Assembly (NCBI RefSeq): GCF_003352915.1
Contig: NZ_CP022314.1
Coordinates: forward strand, 2,323,353 to 2,374,951
Reading direction: 5' to 3'
Length of the DNA stretch: 51,599 bases
Origin: Arthrobacter sp. PM3
GTDB lineage: Bacteria > Actinomycetota > Actinomycetes > Actinomycetales > Micrococcaceae
Shown: positions 43,628-51,599 of the stretch, one piece after another
Layout: every line of letters starts with the position of its first letter
Numbering within the stretch: the stretch's first letter is position 1
The notes under the pieces: model-generated
What the model saw: only the letters and a program-made list of their open reading frames with translations
What the model was told of the DNA's origin: nothing
Databases searched by the model: none
Translations under genes and position numbers: made by a program

Positions 43628-45223
43628 TCAGGGCGCCGTCGTGCTGGGGGCGGGCGTCGGCTTGGCGGACGCCGTCCCGGTGCCGAGCAGCTTCAGGAGT
43701 TCCTCGTCGCGCAGCTTGGACCACGGCGACTCCGGTGATCCCTGCAGCGCGGCTTCGGGGCTGTCCCTCTGGTTCCACCACTTTGCCTCGAAGACCCGGC
43801 CTTCGAAGAGCACCCGGTCGCCCTTGCGGTAGACCGTGGCCGGCTGCCACGCCGGGGCCGTGCCGGCCGGGGCCGTCAATTGCGGCGTCGGCCTGTCGCC
43901 GGCCAGGACGGGGCCGATGATACGCCACGGGGTCGCCGTGCCCTGGAGCACGGGGTCATCCGGGGTGTCGCCGCGGGACCACCACTTGGCTTCGTACACG
44001 TTCGAGTGCCAGACGATCCGCTCGCCGGCCGTGTAGGCGGTGGTTTCGGACCACACCGGGTACGGGCTGGTGGCGGGGTTGTCGCTGACGGCCGGGACCG
44101 GCGTCGGCTGGGCCGCGGCGGCAGGTGCGGCCGACGGGCTCGCCATCACGCCGGCGCCGAGGATCGTGGCGAAGGACGAGCCGCCCTGGTCCACGCCGCT
44201 GCAGCCGTCGGAGACCTTGGTGACGTCGGGGAAATTCTGGCTGCAGGTCCGGTCGCGGTTCAGGGACCACATGGACAGGCGGCCGACGCCGCGGTTGCTG
44301 GCGTAGGCGCTGAGGTCCTGCGCGTCCCGGAGCGTGAAGACTTCGCCCGCGATGTCGTTCTGGCCGATCATCGGCGTGAGCCCGATCTTGCGCCACACGG
44401 TTTCGCTGCCGAGTTCGCTGCCGGCCGCCCGGTACAGGCCGGTCAGCTGCCGGTGGGTGGCTTCCGCGGCGGACACGGCGTTCTCGTACATGGAGCGGCC
44501 CGGCAGTTTGCTTCCGCCGTAGTCCATCGTCATGGCGTTCACGCCCGCGAGATCGACGCCTGCGGTGATCATCCGGTTCACGGCGTCGACTCCGGACGTC
44601 GTGAGTCCGTTGGGATCGGCCGGGAGCGTCAGCCAGACGCTGAGTCCTTTGCCGTCGCGCTGCCGGTCCTGCTGGAGCCCGGCGATGGCCGTGGCCCGCC
44701 GCGCCAGGGCTGCGGGGTCAGACAGGGCTTCGCCTTCGACGTCGAGGTCGATGCTGCTGACGTTGTAGCGGTCAACAACGCTACGGTAGGCGGTTTTCAG
44801 CTTGGCCGCGTCCGTGCAGGTGACGGCCAGTTCCTGGTTGGCCAGGCCGCCGAAGGAGATGGCCACCGAGCCGCCGAGCTGCTGCAGCCGGGCTACACGA
44901 CGGTCCAGATCCAGCGACGATGCGGCGTCGGCGGGGGAGTAGGCGGCGCCCCAGGACGGCGAACACGGGTCCTTCGGGTCGGCGACCACGAAGGACAGCA
45001 CGACTTTCTCGGCGTCCTTGGACGCCGGCGCCTCGAACGCGTACCGCGGTGTCGCTGTGACGTCGACGTAGCCTGAGAACACGGACGGGATGGCCTCGGC
45101 CGCCCGGACGTCCTGGAAGTTGCCCCACGCGGCGACGCCGCCGGCGGCAGCAGCCGCAACGGCGCTAACGAGTATGCCCAGCCGGACCACCGATAGTTTG
45201 CGGCCTGGGAATCTTTTGGACAC
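43628..45223 (-). CDS. Secreted GH18 chitinase-like protein with two chitin-binding modules
   Basis: The 531-residue protein starts at GTG 45221-45223. It has a signal or anchor helix (about 11-32) and a GH18 barrel with FGGLANQ and the catalytic motif DLDVE (159-163, acid Glu163). A Pro/Ala/Thr-rich linker leads to two modules with YTAGERIVWHSNVYEAKWW and YRKGDRVLFEGRVFEAKWW, like CBM5/12 chitin-binding domains. It should act outside the cell on chitin or another N-acetylglucosamine polymer. It is divergent, over a 206-base gap, from the GT2 synthase operon, which may make a related polymer. The C-terminal tail is short and Thr/Pro rich. Confidence 0.9.
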   Translation of the reverse strand: MSKRFPGRKLSVVRLGILVSAVAAAAAGGVAAWGNFQDVRAAEAIPSVFSGYVDVTATPRYAFEAPASKDAEKVVLSFVVADPKDPCSPSWGAAYSPADAASSLDLDRRVARLQQLGGSVAISFGGLANQELAVTCTDAAKLKTAYRSVVDRYNVSSIDLDVEGEALSDPAALARRATAIAGLQQDRQRDGKGLSVWLTLPADPNGLTTSGVDAVNRMITAGVDLAGVNAMTMDYGGSKLPGRSMYENAVSAAEATHRQLTGLYRAAGSELGSETVWRKIGLTPMIGQNDIAGEVFTLRDAQDLSAYASNRGVGRLSMWSLNRDRTCSQNFPDVTKVSDGCSGVDQGGSSFATILGAGVMASPSAAPAAAAQPTPVPAVSDNPATSPYPVWSETTAYTAGERIVWHSNVYEAKWWSRGDTPDDPVLQGTATPWRIIGPVLAGDRPTPQLTAPAGTAPAWQPATVYRKGDRVLFEGRVFEAKWWNQRDSPEAALQGSPESPWSKLRDEELLKLLGTGTASAKPTPAPSTTAP

Positions 45224-45429
45224 AGGGCCCCCCTTGTGCGTCTTTTGTGGAACAGCCGGTCACGCGCCGGCCGCCGGTATCGGCTCTTGTGATTTCCGGG
45301 GTGTCTGATGTCCGGCAAGCCTCTGACCTTGCATTATCATAAGGGCACTCACCGGAACATCCCGGTGCGGCGTGCGGGTTTGCGGTCAGCGCGCGCCAAT
45401 CTGCCGACTTTGTAGTCATATGGGGACTA

Positions 45430-47775
45430 ATGCCAGATCAGCTAGTTTTGCCGCGCGTGGACGCGGAAAGCGTGACTTCCGAACAAAAAGGTGCCGTCCG
45501 GCGCCGTCAGTGGGGGGCGGAGCGGCGTTCTGAGCCGCTTTCCATTGTTCATCCGACGCCGTCCCGGCGCAAAATTATCCTGGGCCGATTGGGAATTCTT
45601 ACCACCCTCGGCGCCTGGATTGCCTACGTCATTTCCACCATCCTGAAAGAGCTGGCGGACAACCCGAATGCAGGGTTCAGGTTTCAGTTTGAGACGGTTT
45701 CCTATCTTGTCGTCGTAACATTCCTGACGTTTTCGGCCCTAATGTACCTTTTGGCACGGCAGGGAGCCCTTTACCGCTTCCGCGACCATTCACGAGTGCC
45801 GCGCGGCGAACTGGACCGGCACTTCAGCGACTATTCCGAGGGCATTACCGTGTTGGTGCCCTCCTATGCCGAGGAGCCCCAAGTGGTGCGGGCCACGTTG
45901 TGGTCCGCGGCCCTGCAGGAATTCCCGCATCTGAAAGTGGTGCTGCTCCTCGACGACCCTCCGCATCCTTCCGATCCGGCTGACCGGGCCCGGCTGGAGG
46001 CCACCCGGGCGCTCACCGCGGAGATCGAGGCCGGGCTCAGCGTCCCGGCCGCCCGCGTCAACAGCGCACTGGCCGGCTTCCGCCGCCGCGGAAAAACCTC
46101 TGTCCCTGACCTTGCTGCCGAACTGGCGCTGCTGATCACCGAGTATGAGGCGGCCGCGGAGTGGCTGGAGGCGATGGCCGCCGGAGAACGGGTGGAAGAC
46201 CACGTCGATGAGTTCTTTGTGGACCTGGTCCTCATGGGACTGGCCCGCGAGCTGCGGCTGGTGGTCCTGGGCCTGACAGCGGCTTCGGTGCAGAAAGCCT
46301 CACCGCCGCATGCGCGCATCGAGGAGCTGTACCTGCGGCTGACCTGGATCTTCAACGTCTCCACGGAGACATTTGAGCGCAAGAAGTATGCAAGCCTGTC
46401 GCACGAGGCGAACAAGGCCATGAACCTCAATGCCTACATTTCCCTGATGGGGCACGCCTGGCAGAAGGAGACCACCGCCGACGGCGTGGTGCTCCGGAAG
46501 GTGGTGGCCGACGTCGAACCTGACCTCCAGGGCGGCATCATGGAGGTCCCCGACACCACCTACGTGCTGACGCTCGACGCCGACTCGCTGCTGTTGCGCG
46601 ATTACTGCCTCCGGCTGGTCTACTTCCTGGAGTCGGCCGGCAACGAGCGCGTCGCGGTAACCCAGACGCCGTACTCCTCCTTCCGCGGGGCCCCCACCCG
46701 CATCGAACGGGTCGCGGGAGCCACCACGGACATCCAGCACATCCTGCACCAGGGCATGACGTACTACGGTGCGACGTTCTGGGTGGGCGCGAACGCCGTC
46801 ATCCGCAAGCGTGCCCTGGAAGACATCGTGGAGGTCGAAACGGCCGGCGGCTTCGAGATCCGGACCTACATCCAGGACCGCACGGTCATCGAAGACACCG
46901 AATCCAGCATCGACCTGGGCCAGCACGGCTGGACCCTCATGAACTATCCGGAGCGCCTCAGCTACAGTGCCACGCCGCCGGACTTCGGCTCCCTGGTGGT
47001 CCAACGGCGCCGCTGGGCCAACGGCGGCCTGCTGATCCTGCCCAAGCTGTGGGCCCAGCTGCTCCAGCACCGTTCCGAGCGCCGCAAGATCCTCTTCCGC
47101 GAGGTCCTGCTGCGGGTGAACTACATGGCCTCCATCGCCTGGGCGAGCTTCGGCCTGCTGTTCCTCCTGGCCTACCCGTACGACAGCCGGCTGCTCAGCC
47201 CGATCGTGTTCATTGCGGCCCTGCCGTATTTCCTGGCGATGGGCAGCGACCTGCGGGACTGCGGGCACCGCTTCAGTGACATCCTCCGGATCTATGGCTT
47301 CAACCTCGTGCTTCTCCCGGTGAACCTGGCGGGCGTGCTGAAATCACTGCAGCAGGCCGTGACCGGTGACAAAATTCCCTTCGCCCGGACACCGAAGGTC
47401 AAAGACCGCACCGCGGCCCCGGCCATCTACGTCCTGACGCCGTACGCCATCGTGGCGTTCTCCCTGCTCACCGTGTGGCGCGACGCGCAGGTGGTCAACT
47501 GGGGGAACGTCGCATTCGCGTCCCTGAACGCCGTCTTGGCCGCCGGCGCCATCCGCGCCTATATCGGTGTCCGCAATTCAGCCGTGGATGTCTTCCTTGG
47601 GATGGTTAACTGGCTCTATGTCAGTCCCCGGACCAAGACAGTGAAGGAGAGCCCTGTGATTGCCAAGACAGCTGAAGAAGTCGACTGGGAAGCGATTCTC
47701 TATCACGGTGACCGCCGGCTGAACCGGGACCTGCGAGGCTCCACGGACCGCCGCCGTCGAATTGCCCTTCGATGA
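45430..47775 (+). CDS. Processive GT2 glycosyltransferase (cellulose synthase-like polysaccharide synthase)
   Basis: The 781-residue membrane protein has two N-terminal helices (about residues 50-72 and 95-116). The GT-A domain carries LVPSYAEEP, LLLDDP (Asp175-176), DAD (383-385), EDTES (488-492) and QRRRW (525-529), the D,D,D,QxxRW set of processive synthases. Four or five C-terminal helices follow. Unlike BcsA there are about 207 residues, not about 70, between DD and DAD, an insertion rich in predicted helices. No PilZ domain is visible. It likely makes and exports an exopolysaccharide. It overlaps the STAS-like gene by four bases. The polymer is unknown. Confidence 0.9.
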   Translation: MPDQLVLPRVDAESVTSEQKGAVRRRQWGAERRSEPLSIVHPTPSRRKIILGRLGILTTLGAWIAYVISTILKELADNPNAGFRFQFETVSYLVVVTFLTFSALMYLLARQGALYRFRDHSRVPRGELDRHFSDYSEGITVLVPSYAEEPQVVRATLWSAALQEFPHLKVVLLLDDPPHPSDPADRARLEATRALTAEIEAGLSVPAARVNSALAGFRRRGKTSVPDLAAELALLITEYEAAAEWLEAMAAGERVEDHVDEFFVDLVLMGLARELRLVVLGLTAASVQKASPPHARIEELYLRLTWIFNVSTETFERKKYASLSHEANKAMNLNAYISLMGHAWQKETTADGVVLRKVVADVEPDLQGGIMEVPDTTYVLTLDADSLLLRDYCLRLVYFLESAGNERVAVTQTPYSSFRGAPTRIERVAGATTDIQHILHQGMTYYGATFWVGANAVIRKRALEDIVEVETAGGFEIRTYIQDRTVIEDTESSIDLGQHGWTLMNYPERLSYSATPPDFGSLVVQRRRWANGGLLILPKLWAQLLQHRSERRKILFREVLLRVNYMASIAWASFGLLFLLAYPYDSRLLSPIVFIAALPYFLAMGSDLRDCGHRFSDILRIYGFNLVLLPVNLAGVLKSLQQAVTGDKIPFARTPKVKDRTAAPAIYVLTPYAIVAFSLLTVWRDAQVVNWGNVAFASLNAVLAAGAIRAYIGVRNSAVDVFLGMVNWLYVSPRTKTVKESPVIAKTAEEVDWEAILYHGDRRLNRDLRGSTDRRRRIALR

Positions 47776-48239
47776 CGGTCGAGGCGCTGGCCGGGCCCGA
47801 CGAACGGCTCCCGGGCGAGGGAACCGGCGCCGAGACCTCCGCCGCGCCGTCCACGCCGCCGGCGGTTCCTGACGCGGCCCGTGCCATCGGCGTGCGGATG
47901 CTCGACGGCGGCATCATCGAGGTCCTGCTGCCGCCCAACCAGGAGATCGACGGCCCGGAGGCACGCATCGCCGGGGACGCCGTCCGTGCCCTCGCGGCCG
48001 GGCGGCGGATGCCGGTGCTCCTCGTGATCACCGGCGTCGTCGGCGTCAGCGTTGAGGCCCGGCAGGCCTACACCGGTTCCATCGCGGCGACGGCGTTCGC
48101 CCTGGTCGGCGAGAGCCCCGTGGACCGCGTCATTGCCCACTACCTCCTGCGGTCCAGGAGCGAGACGATTCCGGCGCAGTTCTTCAGCTCCGAATCCGCG
48201 GCCGTCGAATGGCTAAGGCAGTACGCCCGTGAAGAATGA
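47772..48239 (+). CDS. STAS/SpoIIAA-like small protein (DUF7793-like)
   Basis: The 155-residue protein has a 38-residue disordered N-terminus. The rest alternates strands and helices: RMLDGGIIEVLLPP, MPVLLVITGVVGVSVEARQAY, and AVEWLRQYA at the end. This is the pattern of SpoIIAA/STAS-like proteins seen beside GGDEF genes in Arthrobacter relatives. It overlaps the GT2 stop by four bases and the GGDEF-EAL start by 11, so it is the middle gene of a coupled operon. It may bind partners as an adaptor. No phosphorylatable Ser can be assigned with confidence. Confidence 0.65.
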   Translation: MTVEALAGPDERLPGEGTGAETSAAPSTPPAVPDAARAIGVRMLDGGIIEVLLPPNQEIDGPEARIAGDAVRALAAGRRMPVLLVITGVVGVSVEARQAYTGSIAATAFALVGESPVDRVIAHYLLRSRSETIPAQFFSSESAAVEWLRQYAREE

Positions 48240-49761
48240 CGCCCAGGACCCCAGGCTGCACGCCCTCGTGGAGGGCATCGTACGGATCGCCGGCGGCGAC
48301 CTGAGCACCCGGATCCCGCATTCGGGCGCCCGCGACGACGTCGCCGCCGTGATCGCCGGGATCAACCTGATGGCCGATGACCTGCAGACCATCTACCAGG
48401 AGCTCGAGGAACGGGTCGAGAGCCGCACGGCCATGCTGCGTGAGGCGCAGGTCGAGCTCGAACGCATGGCGCTCACCGACCCCCTGACCCAACTCGCCAA
48501 CAGGACTGCGCTGAACGCTGTCCTGAGCCACGCCCTGGCGGAGTCCGCGCGCGGTGAAATGCCGCCGGCCCTGCTGGTCCTCGACCTCGATTCGTTCAAA
48601 GGCATCAACGACACCCTGGGGCACAGCGCCGGGGACGACGTCCTGCGTGTGATCGCGCGCCGGCTCCAGGACGCCGTCCGCGAGACCGACACTGTGGCAC
48701 GGCTGGGCGGCGACGAATTCGCCGTCATGTTGCCCAAGTCCAACCTGGTCCGGGCACGCCGGGTGGCGAACAGGATCCTCGCCGCGCTCAACGAAAGCCT
48801 CGACGTCGGAGACCTGAGGATCACCTGCGGCACCAGCATCGGCGTGCGGATCGCGGACCCCGGACAGTCGGTTGACGACCTCGTCATGGAGGCCGATACC
48901 GCCATGTACGCCGCCAAGGCCCAGCCGCACAGCAGTATCAAAGTCTTTGAGCCTGCACTGCTGTACGCCCGCCGGCTACAAAGCGTCATGATCACCGAAA
49001 TGCGCGAGGCGATCCGCCAGGACCAGCTGGTCCTGCACTACCAGCCCGTGGTGGACCTGGCCACGGGCAGGATCGAAGGCGTGGAGGCATTGGTCCGGTG
49101 GAACCATCCGGAGCGCGGCCTCCTCATGCCGGATTCGTTCATTCCGCTCGCCGAGGAAACCGGCATGATCCTGGACCTGGGCCACTGGGTGCTGCGCAAC
49201 GCCGTACGCCAGCTGCAGCAGTGGCAGCAGGAGGGGCAGGTGGACAGCGCCTTCAACGTCCGCGTCAACATCTCCACCACCGAACTGCAGAACCTGGAGC
49301 TCATCGAACACGTGCGCGACATCCTCCGGGAGACCGGGGTGGACGCCGCCAACCTGATCGTGGAGCTGACGGAGTCCATGGCCGTCAACGGCGGTGACGT
49401 GGACCAGTATTCGCTCAACGGGCTGCGGCGGCTCGGCGTGCAGCTGGAAATCGATGACTTCGGGACCGGCTATTCCTCCATCAGCTACCTGCGCAAGCTG
49501 CCGGTCAACGTGGTCAAGATCGACCGAAGCCTGATCAGCGGCCTTGGCGACGACGAGCAACAGCAGGACTTCGTGGCCGCGGTGCTGCACCTGATCCACG
49601 CCTGCGGCCTGAAGGCGCTGGCCGAGGGCATTGAGACGGCCGAGCAGGCGGCGGTACTGCGCCAGATGGGCTGCGGCAGCGGCCAAGGCTACTACTTTGG
49701 CCGGCCGGCACCGGCCGCGGATCTGGTGACGCTTATCCAGCGGGGAGTCCCGGGGTTATAG
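48229..49761 (+). CDS. GGDEF-EAL c-di-GMP enzyme with HAMP-like N-terminus, soluble
   Basis: The 510-residue protein starts at GTG 48229. It has a HAMP-like helical segment (about 14-60, GIVRIAGGDLSTRIPH) but no membrane helix. The GGDEF domain has an intact active site RLGGDEF (GGDEF 160-164) and the inhibitory I-site RETD (151-154). The EAL domain has EAL 286-288, IVELTES, DDFGTGYSS and LAEGIE. Both domains look competent, so it could make and break c-di-GMP. It overlaps the STAS-like gene by 11 bases. Control of the GT2 synthase is the obvious inference. Confidence 0.93.
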   Translation: MKNDAQDPRLHALVEGIVRIAGGDLSTRIPHSGARDDVAAVIAGINLMADDLQTIYQELEERVESRTAMLREAQVELERMALTDPLTQLANRTALNAVLSHALAESARGEMPPALLVLDLDSFKGINDTLGHSAGDDVLRVIARRLQDAVRETDTVARLGGDEFAVMLPKSNLVRARRVANRILAALNESLDVGDLRITCGTSIGVRIADPGQSVDDLVMEADTAMYAAKAQPHSSIKVFEPALLYARRLQSVMITEMREAIRQDQLVLHYQPVVDLATGRIEGVEALVRWNHPERGLLMPDSFIPLAEETGMILDLGHWVLRNAVRQLQQWQQEGQVDSAFNVRVNISTTELQNLELIEHVRDILRETGVDAANLIVELTESMAVNGGDVDQYSLNGLRRLGVQLEIDDFGTGYSSISYLRKLPVNVVKIDRSLISGLGDDEQQQDFVAAVLHLIHACGLKALAEGIETAEQAAVLRQMGCGSGQGYYFGRPAPAADLVTLIQRGVPGL

Positions 49762-49774
49762 GGGTTAACGCAGC

Positions 49775-49812
49775 GGCGGCGGGTGCCGGAATCGCTTCCG
49801 GCACCCGCCGCC
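49775..49812. terminator. Bidirectional hairpin terminator
   Basis: GGCGGCGGGTGCCGGA (49775-49790) and TCCGGCACCCGCCGCC (49797-49812), 16 bp perfect, between the convergent GGDEF-EAL and small peptide genes. Confidence 0.85.
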
Positions 49813-49829
49813 TGTCAATGCAGTCTCCG

Positions 49830-49979
49830 TTACTTCTTAGTGGAGTCCGGCCACCAGTTCACAGCTTCAACCGAGCCCTGACCTGAATTGCTGCCGCTAG
49901 CCGAAATGGCCGACGCCGCAGACAGGCCAGCGGCAGCCAGTGCACCGGCGACGAGGAGTGTTGCAAGGGTCTTCTTCAT
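49830..49979 (-). CDS. Small secreted peptide (49 aa)
   Basis: ATG 49977-49979 lies behind CAGGAGTCCT, a strong ribosome binding site. The 49-residue product begins MKKTLATLLVAGALAAAGLS with a classical signal peptide, likely cut after SAASA (about residue 24). That leaves a mature peptide of about 25 residues, Ser/Gly-rich, then VEAVNWWPDSTKK. A -10 TATACT at 50030-50035 (minus) sits in the 220-base gap shared with the TPR gene. It is convergent with the GGDEF-EAL gene over a strong terminator. No known family fits; a signalling peptide or wall-surface micropeptide are options. Confidence 0.75.
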   Translation of the reverse strand: MKKTLATLLVAGALAAAGLSAASAISASGSNSGQGSVEAVNWWPDSTKK

Positions 49980-50029
49980 TAGGACTCCTGATACGTAAGA
50001 GGCTGATGTGACTCATGTGATGCAAGATC

Positions 50030-50035
50030 AGTATA
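50030..50035 (-). promoter_or_regulatory. -10 hexamer for the small secreted peptide gene
   Basis: Reads TATACT on the minus strand, giving a start near 50023 and a leader of about 45 bases. The -35 match is weak. Confidence 0.5.
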
Positions 50036-50187
50036 GGGGTAAGCGACACGCCGCTACATAACGATTCGCTCATCCAGCCTTAAACCTGTGATAATCGGAA
50101 CGCCTGCGTAACATCTGGGGATTTTCTGCGCCAATATTGCGGGGGTCTTGCTTGCGCGGTTTGTTCGCTTCCGCTCCCGCGGCAACG

Positions 50188-50193
50188 GATAAT
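50188..50193 (+). promoter_or_regulatory. -10 hexamer of the TPR gene, predicting leaderless mRNA
   Basis: GATAAT ends seven bases before ATG 50200, so transcription would start on or next to the start codon. A second GATAATCG lies at 50090-50097. Confidence 0.5.
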
Positions 50194-50199
50194 CGATAC

Positions 50200-51222
50200 A
50201 TGCAACAAAACGCCGTTTCACCTTCGTACGCTGCTGCAGAGCTGCAGGCGCGCGAGCTCCGGTCCAATCACGAGTTCCGTGAAGCCTCGATAGCAGCGCA
50301 GGCGGCTGCGGATATTGCCAGCGCCGAGGGTGATCCGGCGTCGTGGTGGAACATGACGTTGTTTCAGGCCGAATGCTTGCTAGCCGCTGGGGATTTTGAG
50401 AGCAGCGCGAGGGTTGCCGGTGGCCTCGTGGCGGAATCCGGTGGTGCGTTGCCGCAGCTGCAGGCGCAGGTGCACATTCTGCTTGCAAAAGCGCACCAGG
50501 GACTTGGACTTCTCGAACAGGCAGCGGCGGAAGCGAGGGCCGCGGCCGACCTCATGATCGACGAGGACGACGTCGAAATCGCAGTCAAGGCCCGGCAGGC
50601 TCTCATCGCGGCGCTCGCCGACAGCGGGCGGCTTGATGAAGCCTGGACTGAAAGCCTCATCATGGCCGATATCATTTCCGGGGAAGTTGATGACCAATTG
50701 GTCGGCAAGGCCTACTGGGTAATCGGAAACGTTGCCTTTCTTTGCAGCAAGGTTGCCGAGGGGCTGCACTATCACGAGCTCGCCGCGGCCACCTTTTCGC
50801 CCGCCCGGAACCTCACCGTCTGGGCCAAATTCAACAAGGCCTCCGCCGCTATGCGGCTTGCCGCCGACGTCGCGGATGCGGACACACTCCGCTGCATCGA
50901 GCGGGCGGAACTTGCCACTGACGTCATTGGCGGCAGCCCTAACGACTTCTTGCTGCTGAAACTGAACCGCGGTCACTGGAGCTATCTGGCCGGCGAGTCA
51001 GCCGCTGCTGTTGAACTGCTGGAGCAGATATGTGCCGATCTGGAAACCCCTTCCCCGCAGATTCTGGGTGAGGCGAATCTGCTTCTGGGCCGCTCCTACG
51101 CAGCCCTGGGCAAGAGCGCCGAGGCCCGGCAACATTTGCTGGAAGCAGCAGACCACTTCGAGAAGGCCGGCGCCCCGCAAAGGGCAGAGCAGGCCCTCGA
51201 ATTCCTCACGAACGTGGCCTGA
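50200..51222 (+). CDS. TPR-like helical repeat protein
   Basis: The 340-residue protein is all-helical with Ala-rich tetratricopeptide-like repeats: AKAHQGLGLLEQAAAEARAAA, ARQALIAALADSGRLDEAW, and at the end LLLGRSYAALGKSAEARQHL. It has no HTH, signal peptide or membrane helix. I chose ATG 50200 (MQQNAVSPSY) because a -10 sits just upstream and the residues before it are unlike the repeat. It is divergent from the small secreted peptide gene. TPR proteins of this shape bind peptides in RRNPP systems, but a DNA-binding domain is missing here, so the role is open. An IS begins 48 bases after the stop. Confidence 0.8.
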   Translation: MQQNAVSPSYAAAELQARELRSNHEFREASIAAQAAADIASAEGDPASWWNMTLFQAECLLAAGDFESSARVAGGLVAESGGALPQLQAQVHILLAKAHQGLGLLEQAAAEARAAADLMIDEDDVEIAVKARQALIAALADSGRLDEAWTESLIMADIISGEVDDQLVGKAYWVIGNVAFLCSKVAEGLHYHELAAATFSPARNLTVWAKFNKASAAMRLAADVADADTLRCIERAELATDVIGGSPNDFLLLKLNRGHWSYLAGESAAAVELLEQICADLETPSPQILGEANLLLGRSYAALGKSAEARQHLLEAADHFEKAGAPQRAEQALEFLTNVA

Positions 51223-51269
51223 ACCCGCACGGCTACCCGCCCTCCACTGGACATGCCCTCCGCTGGCGT

Positions 51270-51295
51270 TGAAGTGGTCCCCGGAAGTTGGACGG
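51270..51295 (+). mobile_element. Left end of an IS3-type insertion sequence
   Basis: TGAAGTGGTCCCCGGAAGTT and onward resembles the terminal inverted repeat of IS3-family elements that begin TG and carry a GTCCCC block. The transposase gene starts 35 bases further in. The right end is outside the window, so the repeat pair and target duplication cannot be checked. Confidence 0.65.
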
Positions 51296-51329
51296 GGATG
51301 TTCATTTCCGACTTCAGGGGAGCAGTTTT

Positions 51330-51599
51330 ATGTTTGGTCGTAGTCCGTTGTCTGAAGATCAGCGCGAGGCCGCTGTAGCGTGGTTTGAGAAGGGCATCGC
51401 GGATGCGGCGACTGCGCGGGTGATGGGTGTGGCTCGCTCGCCGGTCAAGGGTCTGTATCTGCGGTGGAGGATCCATGGTCGAGGAGTGCTGGTGGCCAAG
51501 CAGACGAAACAGGTGTACTCGTTCGAGCTGAAGCTGGCCTTGGTTGAGCGGTTCATCGCGGGTGAGACCGCGCAGGCTCTCGCGGCGGAGGCCGGGTTG
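51330..51599 (+). CDS. IS3-family transposase OrfA, 5' part (truncated by window end)
   Basis: ATG 51330 opens a 90-codon frame to the window edge: MFGRSPLSEDQREAAVAWFE, VMGVARSPVKGLYLRW, then a second helix-turn-helix start YSFELKLALVERFIAGETAQ. The pattern is the double HTH of IS3-group OrfA (and related HTH_29/HTH_28) transposases. A strong AGGGGAGCAG precedes the start. OrfB should lie beyond the window. Confidence 0.8.
   Translation, partial: MFGRSPLSEDQREAAVAWFEKGIADAATARVMGVARSPVKGLYLRWRIHGRGVLVAKQTKQVYSFELKLALVERFIAGETAQALAAEAGL

Overview
The window is high-GC DNA from an actinobacterium. Gene content and protein wording fit the Micrococcaceae (Arthrobacter, Pseudarthrobacter or a close relative). 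Pointers are a GGM-tailed GroEL under tandem CIRCE operators, ydaO-type c-di-AMP riboswitches ahead of secreted cell-wall hydrolases, a DUF3263/LytR_C pair, DUF3027, DUF6457 and DUF6314 proteins, many GTG/TTG starts, and several genes that look leaderless. The assignment rests on reading alone. It is ordinary chromosome with a few accessory patches, and the right edge runs into an IS3-type insertion sequence.

Layout. Bases 1-5.2 kb hold the glyA 3' end, sdaA, a TspO-like protein, a FemX-type transferase and a Thr/Ser exporter. Next come a siderophore-interacting protein and uracil-DNA glycosylase (5.2-6.9 kb). A DUF3263 gene, a LytR_C membrane protein, a cold-shock gene overlapping a solitary ABC-type binding lipoprotein, and CIRCE-controlled groEL fill 7.0-11.8 kb. 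A 32-bp-periodic inverted repeat block precedes an RNase HI-DUF4440 fusion. From 13.1 to 20.2 kb, all leftward, are a lone WXG100 protein, a two-component system, and an XPB helicase with an 829-residue partner. From 20.3 to 24.9 kb are a second cold-shock protein, DUF3027, an MFS exporter, serC and a DtxR/IdeR-type regulator.

At 25-27.5 kb two c-di-AMP riboswitches precede an M23 peptidase and, with a small ORF between, an NlpC/P60 protein. An HNH nuclease follows, then a molybdenum-cofactor block (mobA, DUF6457, moeA, fdhD) and a GH38 alpha-mannosidase. At 34.9-38.0 kb a leftward four-gene operon encodes three paralogous seven-helix membrane proteins and a protein with two HTH-like repeats. 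An ABC-F ATPase with a strong leader hairpin, an ABC exporter, a Nudix hydrolase, DUF6314, tRNA-Arg(CCT) and DUF998 follow.

From 43.6 to 49.8 kb there is a probable c-di-GMP-linked exopolysaccharide module. A divergent GH18 protein with two chitin-binding-like modules faces an operon of a processive GT2 synthase, a STAS-like protein and an intact GGDEF-EAL protein. Next to it lies a 49-codon gene for a tiny secreted peptide, divergent from a TPR-type protein. That pair and the three-paralog 7TM/HTH operon are my best candidates for an undescribed system.
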